64,000 nt of DNA. It comes from Streptomyces sp. TLI_053. Lineage in GTDB: Bacteria > Actinomycetota > Actinomycetes > Streptomycetales > Streptomycetaceae. The stretch is from assembly GCF_900105395.1 (NCBI RefSeq), contig NZ_LT629775.1:5168001-5232000 (forward strand), in the 5' to 3' direction. Shown here piece after piece: positions 32,436-40,656 of the stretch. The translations under genes and the position numbers were made by a program. Each line of letters starts with the position of its first letter. Within the stretch, counting starts at the first letter, position 1. The notes beneath the pieces were generated by a model. That model saw only the letters and a list, made by a program, of their open reading frames with translations, was not told the DNA's origin and made no database searches.

Positions 32436-34256
32436 ATGTCAGGTCAGTGGGGCGAGGGTCCGGCTCGCGGTGACGACGCGCCCGGTGCGCTCACGGCCGA
32501 CGGTGCCGCCGGCGGTATGCCCGGTGCCCCGGTGCCCGGGCCCCGGGCCGGTGGCCGCGCCGAGGCCCGACGGGCCGCCCAGGGCAAACAGGGCCAGGCC
32601 GCCAAGGCCGGTCCGGCCAAGGCCGGGCCGCCCCCGGCCGGTGGCGGCGGACGGGCCGCGGCCAGGGCGGCCGCCCGCAAGCCGAAGCGGGACGTCAAGA
32701 AGATCGTCGCCTGGTCCGCCGCCGGTGTGCTGGTGCTGCTGGCGGGCGCCGGCGGGCTCATCTACTACCAGCTGAACGGCAACATCAAGTCCTTCGACGC
32801 GGACGCGATCGCCAAGGACCGCCCGCCGGAGGCGCAGGCCGACGCGGACGGCAACAAGCCCGTCAACCTGCTGCTGATCGGCTCCGACAGCCGGGGCAAG
32901 AACAACTCCGACCTCGGCGGCGGCGAGGACGGCGGAGCCCGCTCGGACACCACGATCCTGCTGCACGTCTACGCCGACCACAAGCACGCGGTGGGAATTT
33001 CGATACCGCGCAACGCGATGGTGGCCATACCGTCCTGCAAGCTGCCCAACGGCAAGTGGACCAAGGGTTCGAACAGCGACCTGTTCAACGCGGCCTTCTC
33101 CACCGGCGGCACCGACGAGGGCAACCCCGCCTGCACCCAGAACACCGTGGAGAAGCTCACCGGGATCCGGGTCGACCACACCATGGTGGTGGACTTCCAG
33201 GGCTTCTCGGCGATGACCAAGGCGGTCGACGGCGTGGACGTCTGCCTGCCCGAGGACATCTACGAGAAGGACCTCAACGAGAAGCTGCCCGCCAAGGGCG
33301 CCGTGGTCCTGAAGAAGGGCCCGCAGAAGGTGGAGGGCCAGCCGGCGCTCGACTACGTGCGGCTGCGGCACGGCATCGGCGACGGCTCCGACATCGGCCG
33401 GATGAAGCGGCAGCAGGCCTTCATCAGCTCACTGGCGTCCAAGATCAAGAAGCAGGGGCTCAACCCGACCACCCTGCTGCCGCTCGCCAACGCCGCCACC
33501 AGCTCGCTCACCGTCGACCCCGGCCTCGACAGCGCCGACAAGCTGATGTCCTTCGGCCTCTCGCTGCGCAACATCGACCTGCACGACCTCAAGTTCGTCA
33601 CCCTGCCCTGGCGCTACCGCACCGTGGACGCCAACATCGACATCGTCCAGGCGGACGCCAAGAAGCTCTGGGACACCCTCAAGGCCGACCAGACCATCGA
33701 CGGCCAGAACGCCACCGGCGAGCAGCCCGCGGAGGCCCCCTCCCCGACCGCCCCGCCGGCCGTGGCGGCGACCACCGCGTCCACCCCGGCGGCCGTGGCG
33801 CACGCCGCCGCGGCCGGCTCCCCGCTCGCCGACACCAAGAGCATCAAGGTGTCGGTCTACACCGGCACCAGCGCCACCGGCATGGCCGGCAAGGCGGCCG
33901 AGCAGCTGAAGGCGGCCAAGTTCACCGCCACCGCCGTCGGCCGGGCGGACAACCTCAAGTACACGACCACGATGGTCCAGTACGGCTCCGGGCAGAAGGC
34001 GAACGCGGAGAAGGTCGCCGCGGTCTTCCCCGGCGCGGTGGTCGAGCCCGGCACCTCGGCCGGTATCACCGTGATCGTCGGCAAGGACTTCGCGGCGGCC
34101 AACGGCGCCACCGCCCCGGGCGCCTCCGGCAGCGCCTCGGGGGCGGCCCCGTCCGCCCCCGCCGTGCCCCAGCCGCTGCCCAGCAGCATCGTCGCCGACG
34201 CCCGCTCGGCGGACGACAACATCTGCGACAACACCACCTACGGCTCCGGCGGCTGA
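32436..34256 (+). CDS. LytR-CpsA-Psr (LCP) family protein with LytR_C domain
   Basis: This 606-residue membrane protein probably ligates secondary wall polymers to peptidoglycan. A basic, Ala/Gly/Pro-rich cytoplasmic head precedes one membrane helix (about 89-112), then the LCP catalytic domain (L-L-L-I-G-S-D-S-R-G, R-S-D-T-T-I-L-L-H-V, S-I-P-R-N, L-D-Y-V-R-L-R-H, G-R-M-K-R-Q-Q-A-F), a Pro/Ala linker and a C-terminal LytR_C domain (I-K-V-S-V-Y-T-G-T-S-A-T-G-M-A). The usual S-x-P-R-D reads S-I-P-R-N here. The ATG at 32436 has GAAAGG before it. Confidence 0.9.
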   Translation: MSGQWGEGPARGDDAPGALTADGAAGGMPGAPVPGPRAGGRAEARRAAQGKQGQAAKAGPAKAGPPPAGGGGRAAARAAARKPKRDVKKIVAWSAAGVLVLLAGAGGLIYYQLNGNIKSFDADAIAKDRPPEAQADADGNKPVNLLLIGSDSRGKNNSDLGGGEDGGARSDTTILLHVYADHKHAVGISIPRNAMVAIPSCKLPNGKWTKGSNSDLFNAAFSTGGTDEGNPACTQNTVEKLTGIRVDHTMVVDFQGFSAMTKAVDGVDVCLPEDIYEKDLNEKLPAKGAVVLKKGPQKVEGQPALDYVRLRHGIGDGSDIGRMKRQQAFISSLASKIKKQGLNPTTLLPLANAATSSLTVDPGLDSADKLMSFGLSLRNIDLHDLKFVTLPWRYRTVDANIDIVQADAKKLWDTLKADQTIDGQNATGEQPAEAPSPTAPPAVAATTASTPAAVAHAAAAGSPLADTKSIKVSVYTGTSATGMAGKAAEQLKAAKFTATAVGRADNLKYTTTMVQYGSGQKANAEKVAAVFPGAVVEPGTSAGITVIVGKDFAAANGATAPGASGSASGAAPSAPAVPQPLPSSIVADARSADDNICDNTTYGSGG

Positions 34257-34310
34257 TCCGCCCCGGCCCCGGTCCTCGCGCGCACCTCCGCCCCGGACTT
34301 CCCCCGGTCC

Positions 34311-34342
34311 CCACGCTCCCCCCGGGCCCGGGGGGAGCGTGG
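34311..34342. terminator. Perfect 32-bp palindrome after the LCP gene
   Basis: The whole 32 bp is self-complementary, centred between 34326 and 34327, and lies 55 bp past the LCP stop. The likely function is transcription termination. Confidence 0.7.
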
Positions 34343-34460
34343 TGCCCCGGACGCATCCCGGGCCCCGGGCGGCCCGGCCGGGCCCGCCGCGCCGCCCGTT
34401 CCCGCGACGCGCCGCCGGGAATGGGCGGTCGAACGCGCTCCGGCGGGTAAGACTGCACCC

Positions 34461-35243
34461 ATGCTGGGGCTACCGGACGACATCCGCGCTTTCCTGTTCG
34501 ACCTCGACGGGGTGCTCACCCAGACCGCCACGGTGCACGCCGCGGCCTGGAAGGACACCTTCGACGCCTTCCTGCGCGCCGAAGCCGCCCGCACCGGCGG
34601 GCCGTTCACCCCCTTCGACGCCGTCGCCGACTACGACGCCTACGTGGACGGGCGGCCCAGACTCGACGGCACCCGCGCCTTCCTCGGCAGCCGGGGCATC
34701 GAGCTGCCCGAGGGCACCGACGCCGACCCGCCGGGCGCCCGCACCGTGCAGGGCGTCAGCCGGGCCAAGAACGACACCGTGCTGCGGATGATCCGCGAGC
34801 AGGGCGTCGCCCCGTACCCGGGCTCCGTCGACTACGTGCGCCGGCTGCGCGCGCTCGGCCTGCCCACCGCCGTGGTCTCGTCCAGCGCCAACTGCCGGGA
34901 CGTGCTGCGCGCCGCGGGCATCGAGGGCTACTTCGACGTGATCGTGGACGGTCTCGTCGCCGCCCGGGACGCACTGCCGGGCAAGCCCGCGCCGGACACC
35001 TACCTGGCCGCCGCCCGGACCCTGGGCGTCGAGCCCGCGCACGCCGCCGTGTTCGAGGACGCGCTGGCCGGGGTCGCCTCCGGCCGGGCCGGCGGCTTCG
35101 GCGCGGTGGTCGGGGTGGACCGGGTCGGCCAGGCCGCCGAACTGCGCCGCGACGGCGCCACCGTGGTGGTCCGGGACCTCGCCGAACTGATCCCCGACCC
35201 CGGGCCGCAGGCCCCCGGCAAGCCCGAGGAGACACCGGCATGA
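34461..35243 (+). CDS. pgmB: Beta-phosphoglucomutase family HAD hydrolase
   Basis: This is a 260-residue HAD enzyme. The catalytic D-L-D-G-V-L is at residues 13-18, with V-V-S-S-S-A-N-C, K-P-A-P-D-T-Y and V-F-E-D-A-L-A-G-V as the later HAD motifs. It would interconvert beta-glucose 1-phosphate and glucose 6-phosphate. The product of the next gene, a GH65 disaccharide phosphorylase, releases beta-glucose 1-phosphate; the two genes overlap by 4 bp (ATGA), making a compact catabolic pair. Confidence 0.9.
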   Translation: MLGLPDDIRAFLFDLDGVLTQTATVHAAAWKDTFDAFLRAEAARTGGPFTPFDAVADYDAYVDGRPRLDGTRAFLGSRGIELPEGTDADPPGARTVQGVSRAKNDTVLRMIREQGVAPYPGSVDYVRRLRALGLPTAVVSSSANCRDVLRAAGIEGYFDVIVDGLVAARDALPGKPAPDTYLAAARTLGVEPAHAAVFEDALAGVASGRAGGFGAVVGVDRVGQAAELRRDGATVVVRDLAELIPDPGPQAPGKPEETPA

Positions 35244-37651
35244 CCGGTCAGGAGCAACCCTTCGTCGTCGACCCGTGGCAGGTCGTCGAACCGGGCCTCG
35301 ACCTCACCTCGATGGCCCGCGCCGAATCCGTGTTCGCGCTCTCCAACGGCCACATCGGCCTGCGCGCCAACCTCGACGAGGGCGAGCCGCACGGCCTGCC
35401 CGGCACCTACCTCAACGGTGTCTTCGAGCTGCGCCCGATGCCCTACGGCGAGGGCGGCTACGGCTACCCGGAGTCCAGCCAGAGCGTCATCAACGTCACC
35501 AACGGCAAGATCGTCCGGCTGCTGGTCGACGACGAGCCCTTCGACCTCCGCTACGGCGAACTGGTCTCCCACCGCCGCTGGCTGGACTTCCGGGACGGCC
35601 TGCTGCGGCGCTCCGCCGAGTGGACCTCCCCGGCCGGGCGGACCGTCCGGGTCGACTCCACCCGGCTGGTCTCGCTCACCCAGCGGGCGGTCGCCGCGGT
35701 CGAGTACACCGTGGAGGCGGTGGACGCCCCGGTGCGGATCGTGCTGCAGAGCGAGCTCGTGGCCAACGAGCAACTGCCAGGCGGCGCCGACGGCGACCCC
35801 AGGGCCGCCGCGGTGCTCGAGGCCCCGCTGCTCGCCGAGGCCAGCCACGCCGGCGGGACGAAGGCGGTGCTGGTGCACCGCACCCGCTACAGCGGCATCC
35901 GGGTCGCCGCCGGCATGGACCACGTGATCGAGGGGCCGGACCGGCTGGACACCGTCGCCGAGGCCGAGGACGACCACTGCCGGATCAGCGTCACCACCGT
36001 GCTCCGCCCCGGCGAGCGGCTGCGACTGGTGAAGTTCATGGCCTACGGCTGGTCCGGGACCCGCTCGCTGCCCGCCGTCCGGGACCAGGTGGAGGCCGCG
36101 CTGACCGCCGCCCGGTACACCGGCTGGGACGACCTGGTCGCCGAACAGGCCGCCTACCTCGAGGAGTTCTGGGAGACCAGCGACGTCGAGATCGAGGGCG
36201 ACGTCGAACTCCAGCAGGCCGTCAGGTTCGCCCTCTTCCACGTCCTCCAGGCCGGGGCCCGGAGCGAGGAGCGCGCCATCCCGGCCAAGGGCCTGACCGG
36301 CCCCGGCTACGACGGGCACAGCTTCTGGGACACCGAGGCCTTCGTCCTGCCGGTGCTCACCTACTGCCTGCCGTCCGCCGTCACCCAGGCCCTGCGCTGG
36401 CGGCACACCACCCTGCCGATGGCCCGCGAGCGCGCGGTCCAGCTCGGCCTGGCCGGGGCGGTGTTCCCCTGGCGGACGATCCGCGGCGAGGAGTGCTCCG
36501 GCTACTGGCCGGCCGGCACCGCCGCGTTCCACATCGGCGCGGACATCGCGGTCGCCGTCGCCCGCTACGTCCGGACCAGCGGGGACGTCGAGTTCGAGCG
36601 CGAGTACGGGCTCGAACTGCTGGTCGAGACGGCCCGGATGTGGCGCTCGCTCGGCCACCACGACGCCGCCGGCCGGTTCCGGATCGAGGGCGTGACCGGC
36701 CCCGACGAGTACAGCGCCGTCGCCGACAACAACGTCTACACCAACCTGATGGCGCAGACGAACCTGCTCGCCGCCGCCGAGTCGGCCGCCCGGCACCCGC
36801 GCGAGGCCGCCGCGCTCGGCGTCGACACCGAGGAGACGGCCGCCTGGCGGGACGCCGCCGCGGCGATGTTCGTCCCGTACGACGCCGACCTCGGCGTCCA
36901 CCCGCAGGCCGACGGCTTCACCGACCACCAGGTCTGGGACTTCGAGAACACCCCGGCGGAGAACTACCCGCTGCTGCTGCACTACCCGTACTTCGACCTG
37001 TACCGGAAGCAGGTGGTCAAGCAGGCCGACCTGGTGCTCGCCATGCAGGTCCGCGGCGACGCGTTCACCGACGAGCAGAAGGCCCGCAACTTCGCCTACT
37101 ACGAGCGGCTGACCGTCCGCGACTCCTCGCTCTCCGCGTGCACCCAGGCCGTGATCGCCGCCGAGGTCGGCCAGCTCGACCTCGCCTACGACTACACCGC
37201 CGAGGCTGCCCTGATGGACCTCCACGACCTCGGCGGCAACACCCGGGACGGCCTGCACATGGCCTCGCTCGCCGGTGCCTGCATCGCGCTGGTCGCGGGC
37301 TTCGGCGGACTGCGCGACCACGGCGAGGCGCTGTGGTTCCGGCCCAGGCTGCCGGCCGGGCTGACCCGGATCGGCTTCTCGCTGCTGATCCGGGGGAAGC
37401 TGCTCGCGGTGCGGATCGACCACGACGAGACCACGTACACGCTGCGCCGGGGCGACGTGATCCACCTGCGGCACGACGGGGAGCCGGTGCAGGTGAAGGC
37501 CGGCGAACCGGTCTCGCTGCCGACCACCTCGCCGCCCTCCCAGGAGCGCTGCGCCCAGCCGCCCGGCCGCGAACCGGCCCGCCGCCAGCCCCAGGCGGGC
37601 GTGCCCGGCGGCCGCATCTCCTCCGGCCCGGACCACCTCGCCGCCGAGTAG
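35240..37651 (+). CDS. GH65 disaccharide phosphorylase
   Basis: This is an 803-residue cytoplasmic phosphorylase of glycoside hydrolase family 65 (maltose, trehalose or kojibiose phosphorylases). The N-terminal beta-sandwich (E-S-V-F-A-L-S-N-G-H-I-G-L-R) is followed by the (alpha/alpha)6 barrel with F-W-D-T-E-A-F, W-R-H-T-T-L-P-M-A-R, G-E-E-C-S-G-Y-W and V-T-G-P-D-E-Y, the Glu of which is the general acid. Substrate preference cannot be read reliably. It works with the upstream beta-phosphoglucomutase to feed glycolysis without ATP for the first glucose unit. Confidence 0.9.
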   Translation: MTGQEQPFVVDPWQVVEPGLDLTSMARAESVFALSNGHIGLRANLDEGEPHGLPGTYLNGVFELRPMPYGEGGYGYPESSQSVINVTNGKIVRLLVDDEPFDLRYGELVSHRRWLDFRDGLLRRSAEWTSPAGRTVRVDSTRLVSLTQRAVAAVEYTVEAVDAPVRIVLQSELVANEQLPGGADGDPRAAAVLEAPLLAEASHAGGTKAVLVHRTRYSGIRVAAGMDHVIEGPDRLDTVAEAEDDHCRISVTTVLRPGERLRLVKFMAYGWSGTRSLPAVRDQVEAALTAARYTGWDDLVAEQAAYLEEFWETSDVEIEGDVELQQAVRFALFHVLQAGARSEERAIPAKGLTGPGYDGHSFWDTEAFVLPVLTYCLPSAVTQALRWRHTTLPMARERAVQLGLAGAVFPWRTIRGEECSGYWPAGTAAFHIGADIAVAVARYVRTSGDVEFEREYGLELLVETARMWRSLGHHDAAGRFRIEGVTGPDEYSAVADNNVYTNLMAQTNLLAAAESAARHPREAAALGVDTEETAAWRDAAAAMFVPYDADLGVHPQADGFTDHQVWDFENTPAENYPLLLHYPYFDLYRKQVVKQADLVLAMQVRGDAFTDEQKARNFAYYERLTVRDSSLSACTQAVIAAEVGQLDLAYDYTAEAALMDLHDLGGNTRDGLHMASLAGACIALVAGFGGLRDHGEALWFRPRLPAGLTRIGFSLLIRGKLLAVRIDHDETTYTLRRGDVIHLRHDGEPVQVKAGEPVSLPTTSPPSQERCAQPPGREPARRQPQAGVPGGRISSGPDHLAAE

Positions 37652-37675
37652 ACCGCGCTCTCCGGGCGCCCTCCG

Positions 37676-37727
37676 CCGCCGCCCCCCTTCACCCCTACGG
37701 GCCACCCCCGGGTGCGGGGGGCGGCGG
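37676..37727 (+). terminator. GC-rich hairpin after the GH65 gene
   Basis: CCGCCGCCCCCC (37676-37687) pairs with GGGGGGCGGCGG (37716-37727). It lies between the phosphorylase stop and the next gene's ribosome site. Confidence 0.5.
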
Positions 37728-37776
37728 GGCGGCGGAGGGTGCTGGTGTCGTGCGTCCCCGGCAGCAGGAGATCCCC

Positions 37777-39510
37777 GTGGTGAGTGTGGCCGAGCAGATG
37801 GTGGCGGTGCTCCGGCAGGCCGGCGTGGAGCGGGTCTACGGCGTGGTCGGCGACAGCCTGAATCCCGTGGTGGACGCCATCCGCCGGACGGAGGGCATCG
37901 GCTGGGTGCACGTCCGCAACGAGGAGGCCGGTGCCTTCGCCGCCGCCGCCGAGGCCGAGCTGACCGGCCGGCTCGCGGTCTGCGCCGGCTCCTGCGGACC
38001 CGGCAACACCCACCTCGTCCAGGGCCTCTACGACGCGCAGCGCAGCGGCGTCCCCGTGCTCGCCCTGGCCTCCCACATCCCCTCCGGCCAGATCGGCACC
38101 GGCTTCTTCCAGGAGACCCACCCGGAGCGGGTGTTCACCGACTGCAGCGGCTGGTGCGAGATGCTCTCCACCGCCGCCCAGATGCCCCGGCTGCTGCGGA
38201 TCGCGATCCAGCACGCCCTCGGCGCCCGGGACGTCTCGGTGCTGGCCTTCCCCGGCGACGTGGCGGCGCTGTCCGCCGCCGCCCCGACCGGCAGCAGCCA
38301 CTTCCTCACCGAACGGGCCGTCGCCGCCCCGCCCTGGTCCCAGGTGCAGGAGCTGGCCCGGCTGCTCAACGCCGCGCCCAGGGTGGCGCTGTTCTGCGGC
38401 GCGGGCGTCCGCGACGCGCACGCCGAGGTGATGGAGCTCGCGGCCACCCTGTGCGCGCCGGTCGGGCACTCCCTGCGCGGCAAGGAGTGGATCCAGTACG
38501 ACAACCCGTACGACGTCGGGATGAGCGGCCTGCTCGGCTACGGCGCCTGCCACGAGGCCCTGCACTCCGCCGACCTCGTCCTGCTGCTGGGCACCGACTT
38601 CCCCTACGACTCCTTCCTGCCCCAGGCCCGCACCGTCCAGGTGGACCACGACGCCACCCGGCTCGGCCGCAGGACGGCGCTGGACCTCGCCGTGCACGGC
38701 GACGTCCCGGCCACCCTGCGGGCGGTGCTGCCGCTGCTGGAGCGCAAGACCGACCGGACCTTCCTCGACGACATGCTGCGCCGCCACTGCCGGGCGCTGG
38801 AGGACGTGGTCGGCGCCTACACCCGGGACATCGCGAAGCACCTGCCGATCCACCCGGAGTACGTGGCCTCGGTGCTGGACGAGGTGGCCGCCGACGACGC
38901 GGTCTTCACCGTCGACACCGGGATGAACAACGTCTGGGCCGCCCGGTACCTTCGGCCCAACGGGCGCCGCCGGGTCATCGGCTCCTTCCTGCACGGGTCG
39001 ATGGCCAACGCGCTGCCGCACGCGATCGGCGCCCAACTCGCCTTCCCGGGGCGGCAGGTGGTGGCGATGTCGGGCGACGGCGGGCTGTCGATGCTGCTCG
39101 GCGAGCTGCTCACGGTGGCCAGGCACCGGCTGCCGGTGAAGACCGTGGTCTTCAACAACGGCGCGCTCGGCATGATCAAGCTGGAGATGCTGGTGTCCGG
39201 CTACCCGGAGTCGGAGGTCGACAACGGGGACGTCGACTACGCCGGGATCGCCCGGGCGATGGGCATCCCGGCCAAGCGGGTCACCGAGCCGGCGCGGGTG
39301 CGGGAGGTCCTGGCGGAGGCGCTGGAACGGCCGGGCCCGGCCCTGGTGGACGTGGTCACCGACCCGAACGCGCTGTCCGTGCCGCCGCACATCACCGCGG
39401 CCCAGCTGAAGGGCTTCGCGCTGGCCGCCGGCCGTACGGTGCTGTCGGGCGGGGTGGGGCGCATGATCGACCTGGCCCGGTCCAATCTGCGGAACATCCC
39501 CCGGCCGTAG
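37777..39510 (+). CDS. ThDP-dependent pyruvate oxidase/dehydrogenase (PoxB-like)
   Basis: This 577-residue enzyme would decarboxylate pyruvate to acetate, passing electrons to quinone or oxygen. The N-terminal Glu for ThDP activation lies in H-V-R-N-E-E-A-G-A-F; the ThDP/Mg motif starts at S-G-D-G-G-L-S-M and ends at V-F-N-N. The GTG at 37777 follows AGGAG by 6 nt; GTG at 37780 is an alternative. It lacks an obvious C-terminal amphipathic lipid-binding helix of the E. coli type, so membrane activation is uncertain. Related thiamine enzymes (acetolactate synthase) are less likely because of the pyruvate-oxidase-like length and motifs. Confidence 0.82.
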   Translation: MVSVAEQMVAVLRQAGVERVYGVVGDSLNPVVDAIRRTEGIGWVHVRNEEAGAFAAAAEAELTGRLAVCAGSCGPGNTHLVQGLYDAQRSGVPVLALASHIPSGQIGTGFFQETHPERVFTDCSGWCEMLSTAAQMPRLLRIAIQHALGARDVSVLAFPGDVAALSAAAPTGSSHFLTERAVAAPPWSQVQELARLLNAAPRVALFCGAGVRDAHAEVMELAATLCAPVGHSLRGKEWIQYDNPYDVGMSGLLGYGACHEALHSADLVLLLGTDFPYDSFLPQARTVQVDHDATRLGRRTALDLAVHGDVPATLRAVLPLLERKTDRTFLDDMLRRHCRALEDVVGAYTRDIAKHLPIHPEYVASVLDEVAADDAVFTVDTGMNNVWAARYLRPNGRRRVIGSFLHGSMANALPHAIGAQLAFPGRQVVAMSGDGGLSMLLGELLTVARHRLPVKTVVFNNGALGMIKLEMLVSGYPESEVDNGDVDYAGIARAMGIPAKRVTEPARVREVLAEALERPGPALVDVVTDPNALSVPPHITAAQLKGFALAAGRTVLSGGVGRMIDLARSNLRNIPRP

Positions 39511-39520
39511 GGCCCGCCCC

Positions 39521-39539
39521 GGCGGCGGGGTCCGCCGCC
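39521..39539 (+). terminator. Hairpin after the PoxB-like gene
   Basis: GGCGGCGG (39521-39528) pairs with CCGCCGCC (39532-39539), 10 bp past the stop. Several GGTCGTCGG repeats follow. Confidence 0.5.
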
Positions 39540-39642
39540 GGTCGTCGGGGGGCGGCCGTCGGGGGGTGCCGGTCGTCGGAGGCCCCGGTCGTCGGAGGTG
39601 CTGGCGCCGGGTGGTTCGGGCTCACGGGGTGATTTGCCTCAT

Positions 39643-39660
39643 GGGCAAAAAGTTTTGCCC
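39643..39660. promoter_or_regulatory. Operator GGGCAAAA-AG-TTTTGCCC
   Basis: An 18-bp dyad with perfect 8-bp arms lies 30 bp before the XRE-cupin start; an overlapping half site TTTGCC precedes it at 39633-39638. Its place and symmetry fit autoregulation by the XRE-cupin protein. Confidence 0.65.
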
Positions 39661-39689
39661 GAGCGGCACAAGAGGTGTCCACTGGGCAC

Positions 39690-40364
39690 ATGACCACCAG
39701 CCCAGCCGGTCCGCCCGCCGAACCCGGCGTTCCCGCCGCCACCGTCCCGGTCGCCCCCGCGGACGAGCACGAGACGCCGGAGGTGGCCGGCCTCGCCGCG
39801 AGGCTGCGCGAGCACCGGCTCGGCAGCCGCCTCACCCTCGAGGTCGCCGCCGCCCGGGTCGGTCTCTCCCCAGCCTACTTGTCCCGGCTGGAGACCGGGC
39901 GCCGGCAGCCCTCGCTCCCCGTCCTGCTCGGCCTCGCCCGCGCCTACGGCACCTCCGTCTCCGGTCTGCTCGGCGAGGCGTTCACCGAGCCCGACCCGGT
40001 GGTGCGCGGCGGTGCGATCGAACCGGGCCGGGCCGGCGGCTGGGGCTACCGGCGGGCCGGCGCGCCCGGCCGGGCGATGCAGGCGCTGCGCGTGCACGTC
40101 CCCCCGAGCGTGCAGGACGCGGTGGTCCGGGTCCACCCGGGCGAGGAGTGGCTGTACGTGCTCCGCGGCCGGCTCAGGCTGACCCTCGGCGAGCGGGTCC
40201 ACCTGCTCGACGAGGGCGACTCGGCGCACTTCGACTCGCTCACGCCGCACTGCATCGCCGCCGACTCCTCGTCCGGGGTCGAGCTGCTCTTCATGCACAC
40301 CCTGCTGCAGAGCCCCGGCGGCGAACTCTGTCTCGGCGGCGGCCCCGCCGCCCCGCACCACTGA
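39690..40364 (+). CDS. XRE-family regulator with cupin domain
   Basis: This 224-residue regulator has an HTH (L-T-L-E-V-A-A-A-R-V-G-L-S-P-A-Y-L-S-R-L-E-T-G-R-R-Q at about 45-70) and a C-terminal cupin (V-R-V-H-P-G-E-E-W-L-Y-V-L-R-G-R, L-L-D-E-G-D-S-A-H-F-D-S) that binds a small ligand. The ATG at 39690 is preferred; GTG at 39675 is possible. The following small membrane gene (DUF6126) is its usual partner in Streptomyces as I recall. The operator just upstream suggests self-control. Confidence 0.85.
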   Translation: MTTSPAGPPAEPGVPAATVPVAPADEHETPEVAGLAARLREHRLGSRLTLEVAAARVGLSPAYLSRLETGRRQPSLPVLLGLARAYGTSVSGLLGEAFTEPDPVVRGGAIEPGRAGGWGYRRAGAPGRAMQALRVHVPPSVQDAVVRVHPGEEWLYVLRGRLRLTLGERVHLLDEGDSAHFDSLTPHCIAADSSSGVELLFMHTLLQSPGGELCLGGGPAAPHH

Positions 40365-40395
40365 CCCGACGTCAGGACATCCGGAGGAGATCCCC

Positions 40396-40638
40396 ATGGC
40401 CGATCCCACCACCACCGAGACCGGGGCCGTGTCCGCCCCCGCCGCCGCTGTGCCCGCCGCCGCAGTCCCCGCCCCTCCGGCCGTCGCGGCCGTGCGCGAG
40501 AAGCCGGCCAAGACCATCGACGCGGGCAAGCAGGCCAACCGCCGCATCGGCGTCCGCCTGGTGATCTACACCGTCGCCACCCATGCCTTCGCCGGCTTCA
40601 TCCTGCTCCTCTTCGAGCTGGGCAACCGCAACAAGTAG
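40396..40638 (+). CDS. DUF6126 small membrane protein
   Basis: This encodes 80 residues: an Ala/Pro-rich head, a conserved K-T-I-D-A-G-K-Q-A-N-R-R-I-G-V-R stretch and one membrane helix (L-V-I-Y-T-V-A-T-H-A-F-A-G-F-I-L-L-L-F), with a short basic tail. GGAGGAG precedes the ATG, and the gap from the XRE-cupin gene is 31 bp, so they are probably co-transcribed. The function is unknown. Confidence 0.75.
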   Translation: MADPTTTETGAVSAPAAAVPAAAVPAPPAVAAVREKPAKTIDAGKQANRRIGVRLVIYTVATHAFAGFILLLFELGNRNK

Positions 40639-40656
40639 CCCGCCGCCGGGGGCTGT

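Noticed and set aside
35000..37705. 901-codon minus-strand frame opposite the GH65 gene
   Set aside because: It shows no family features; the plus strand encodes a clear phosphorylase.
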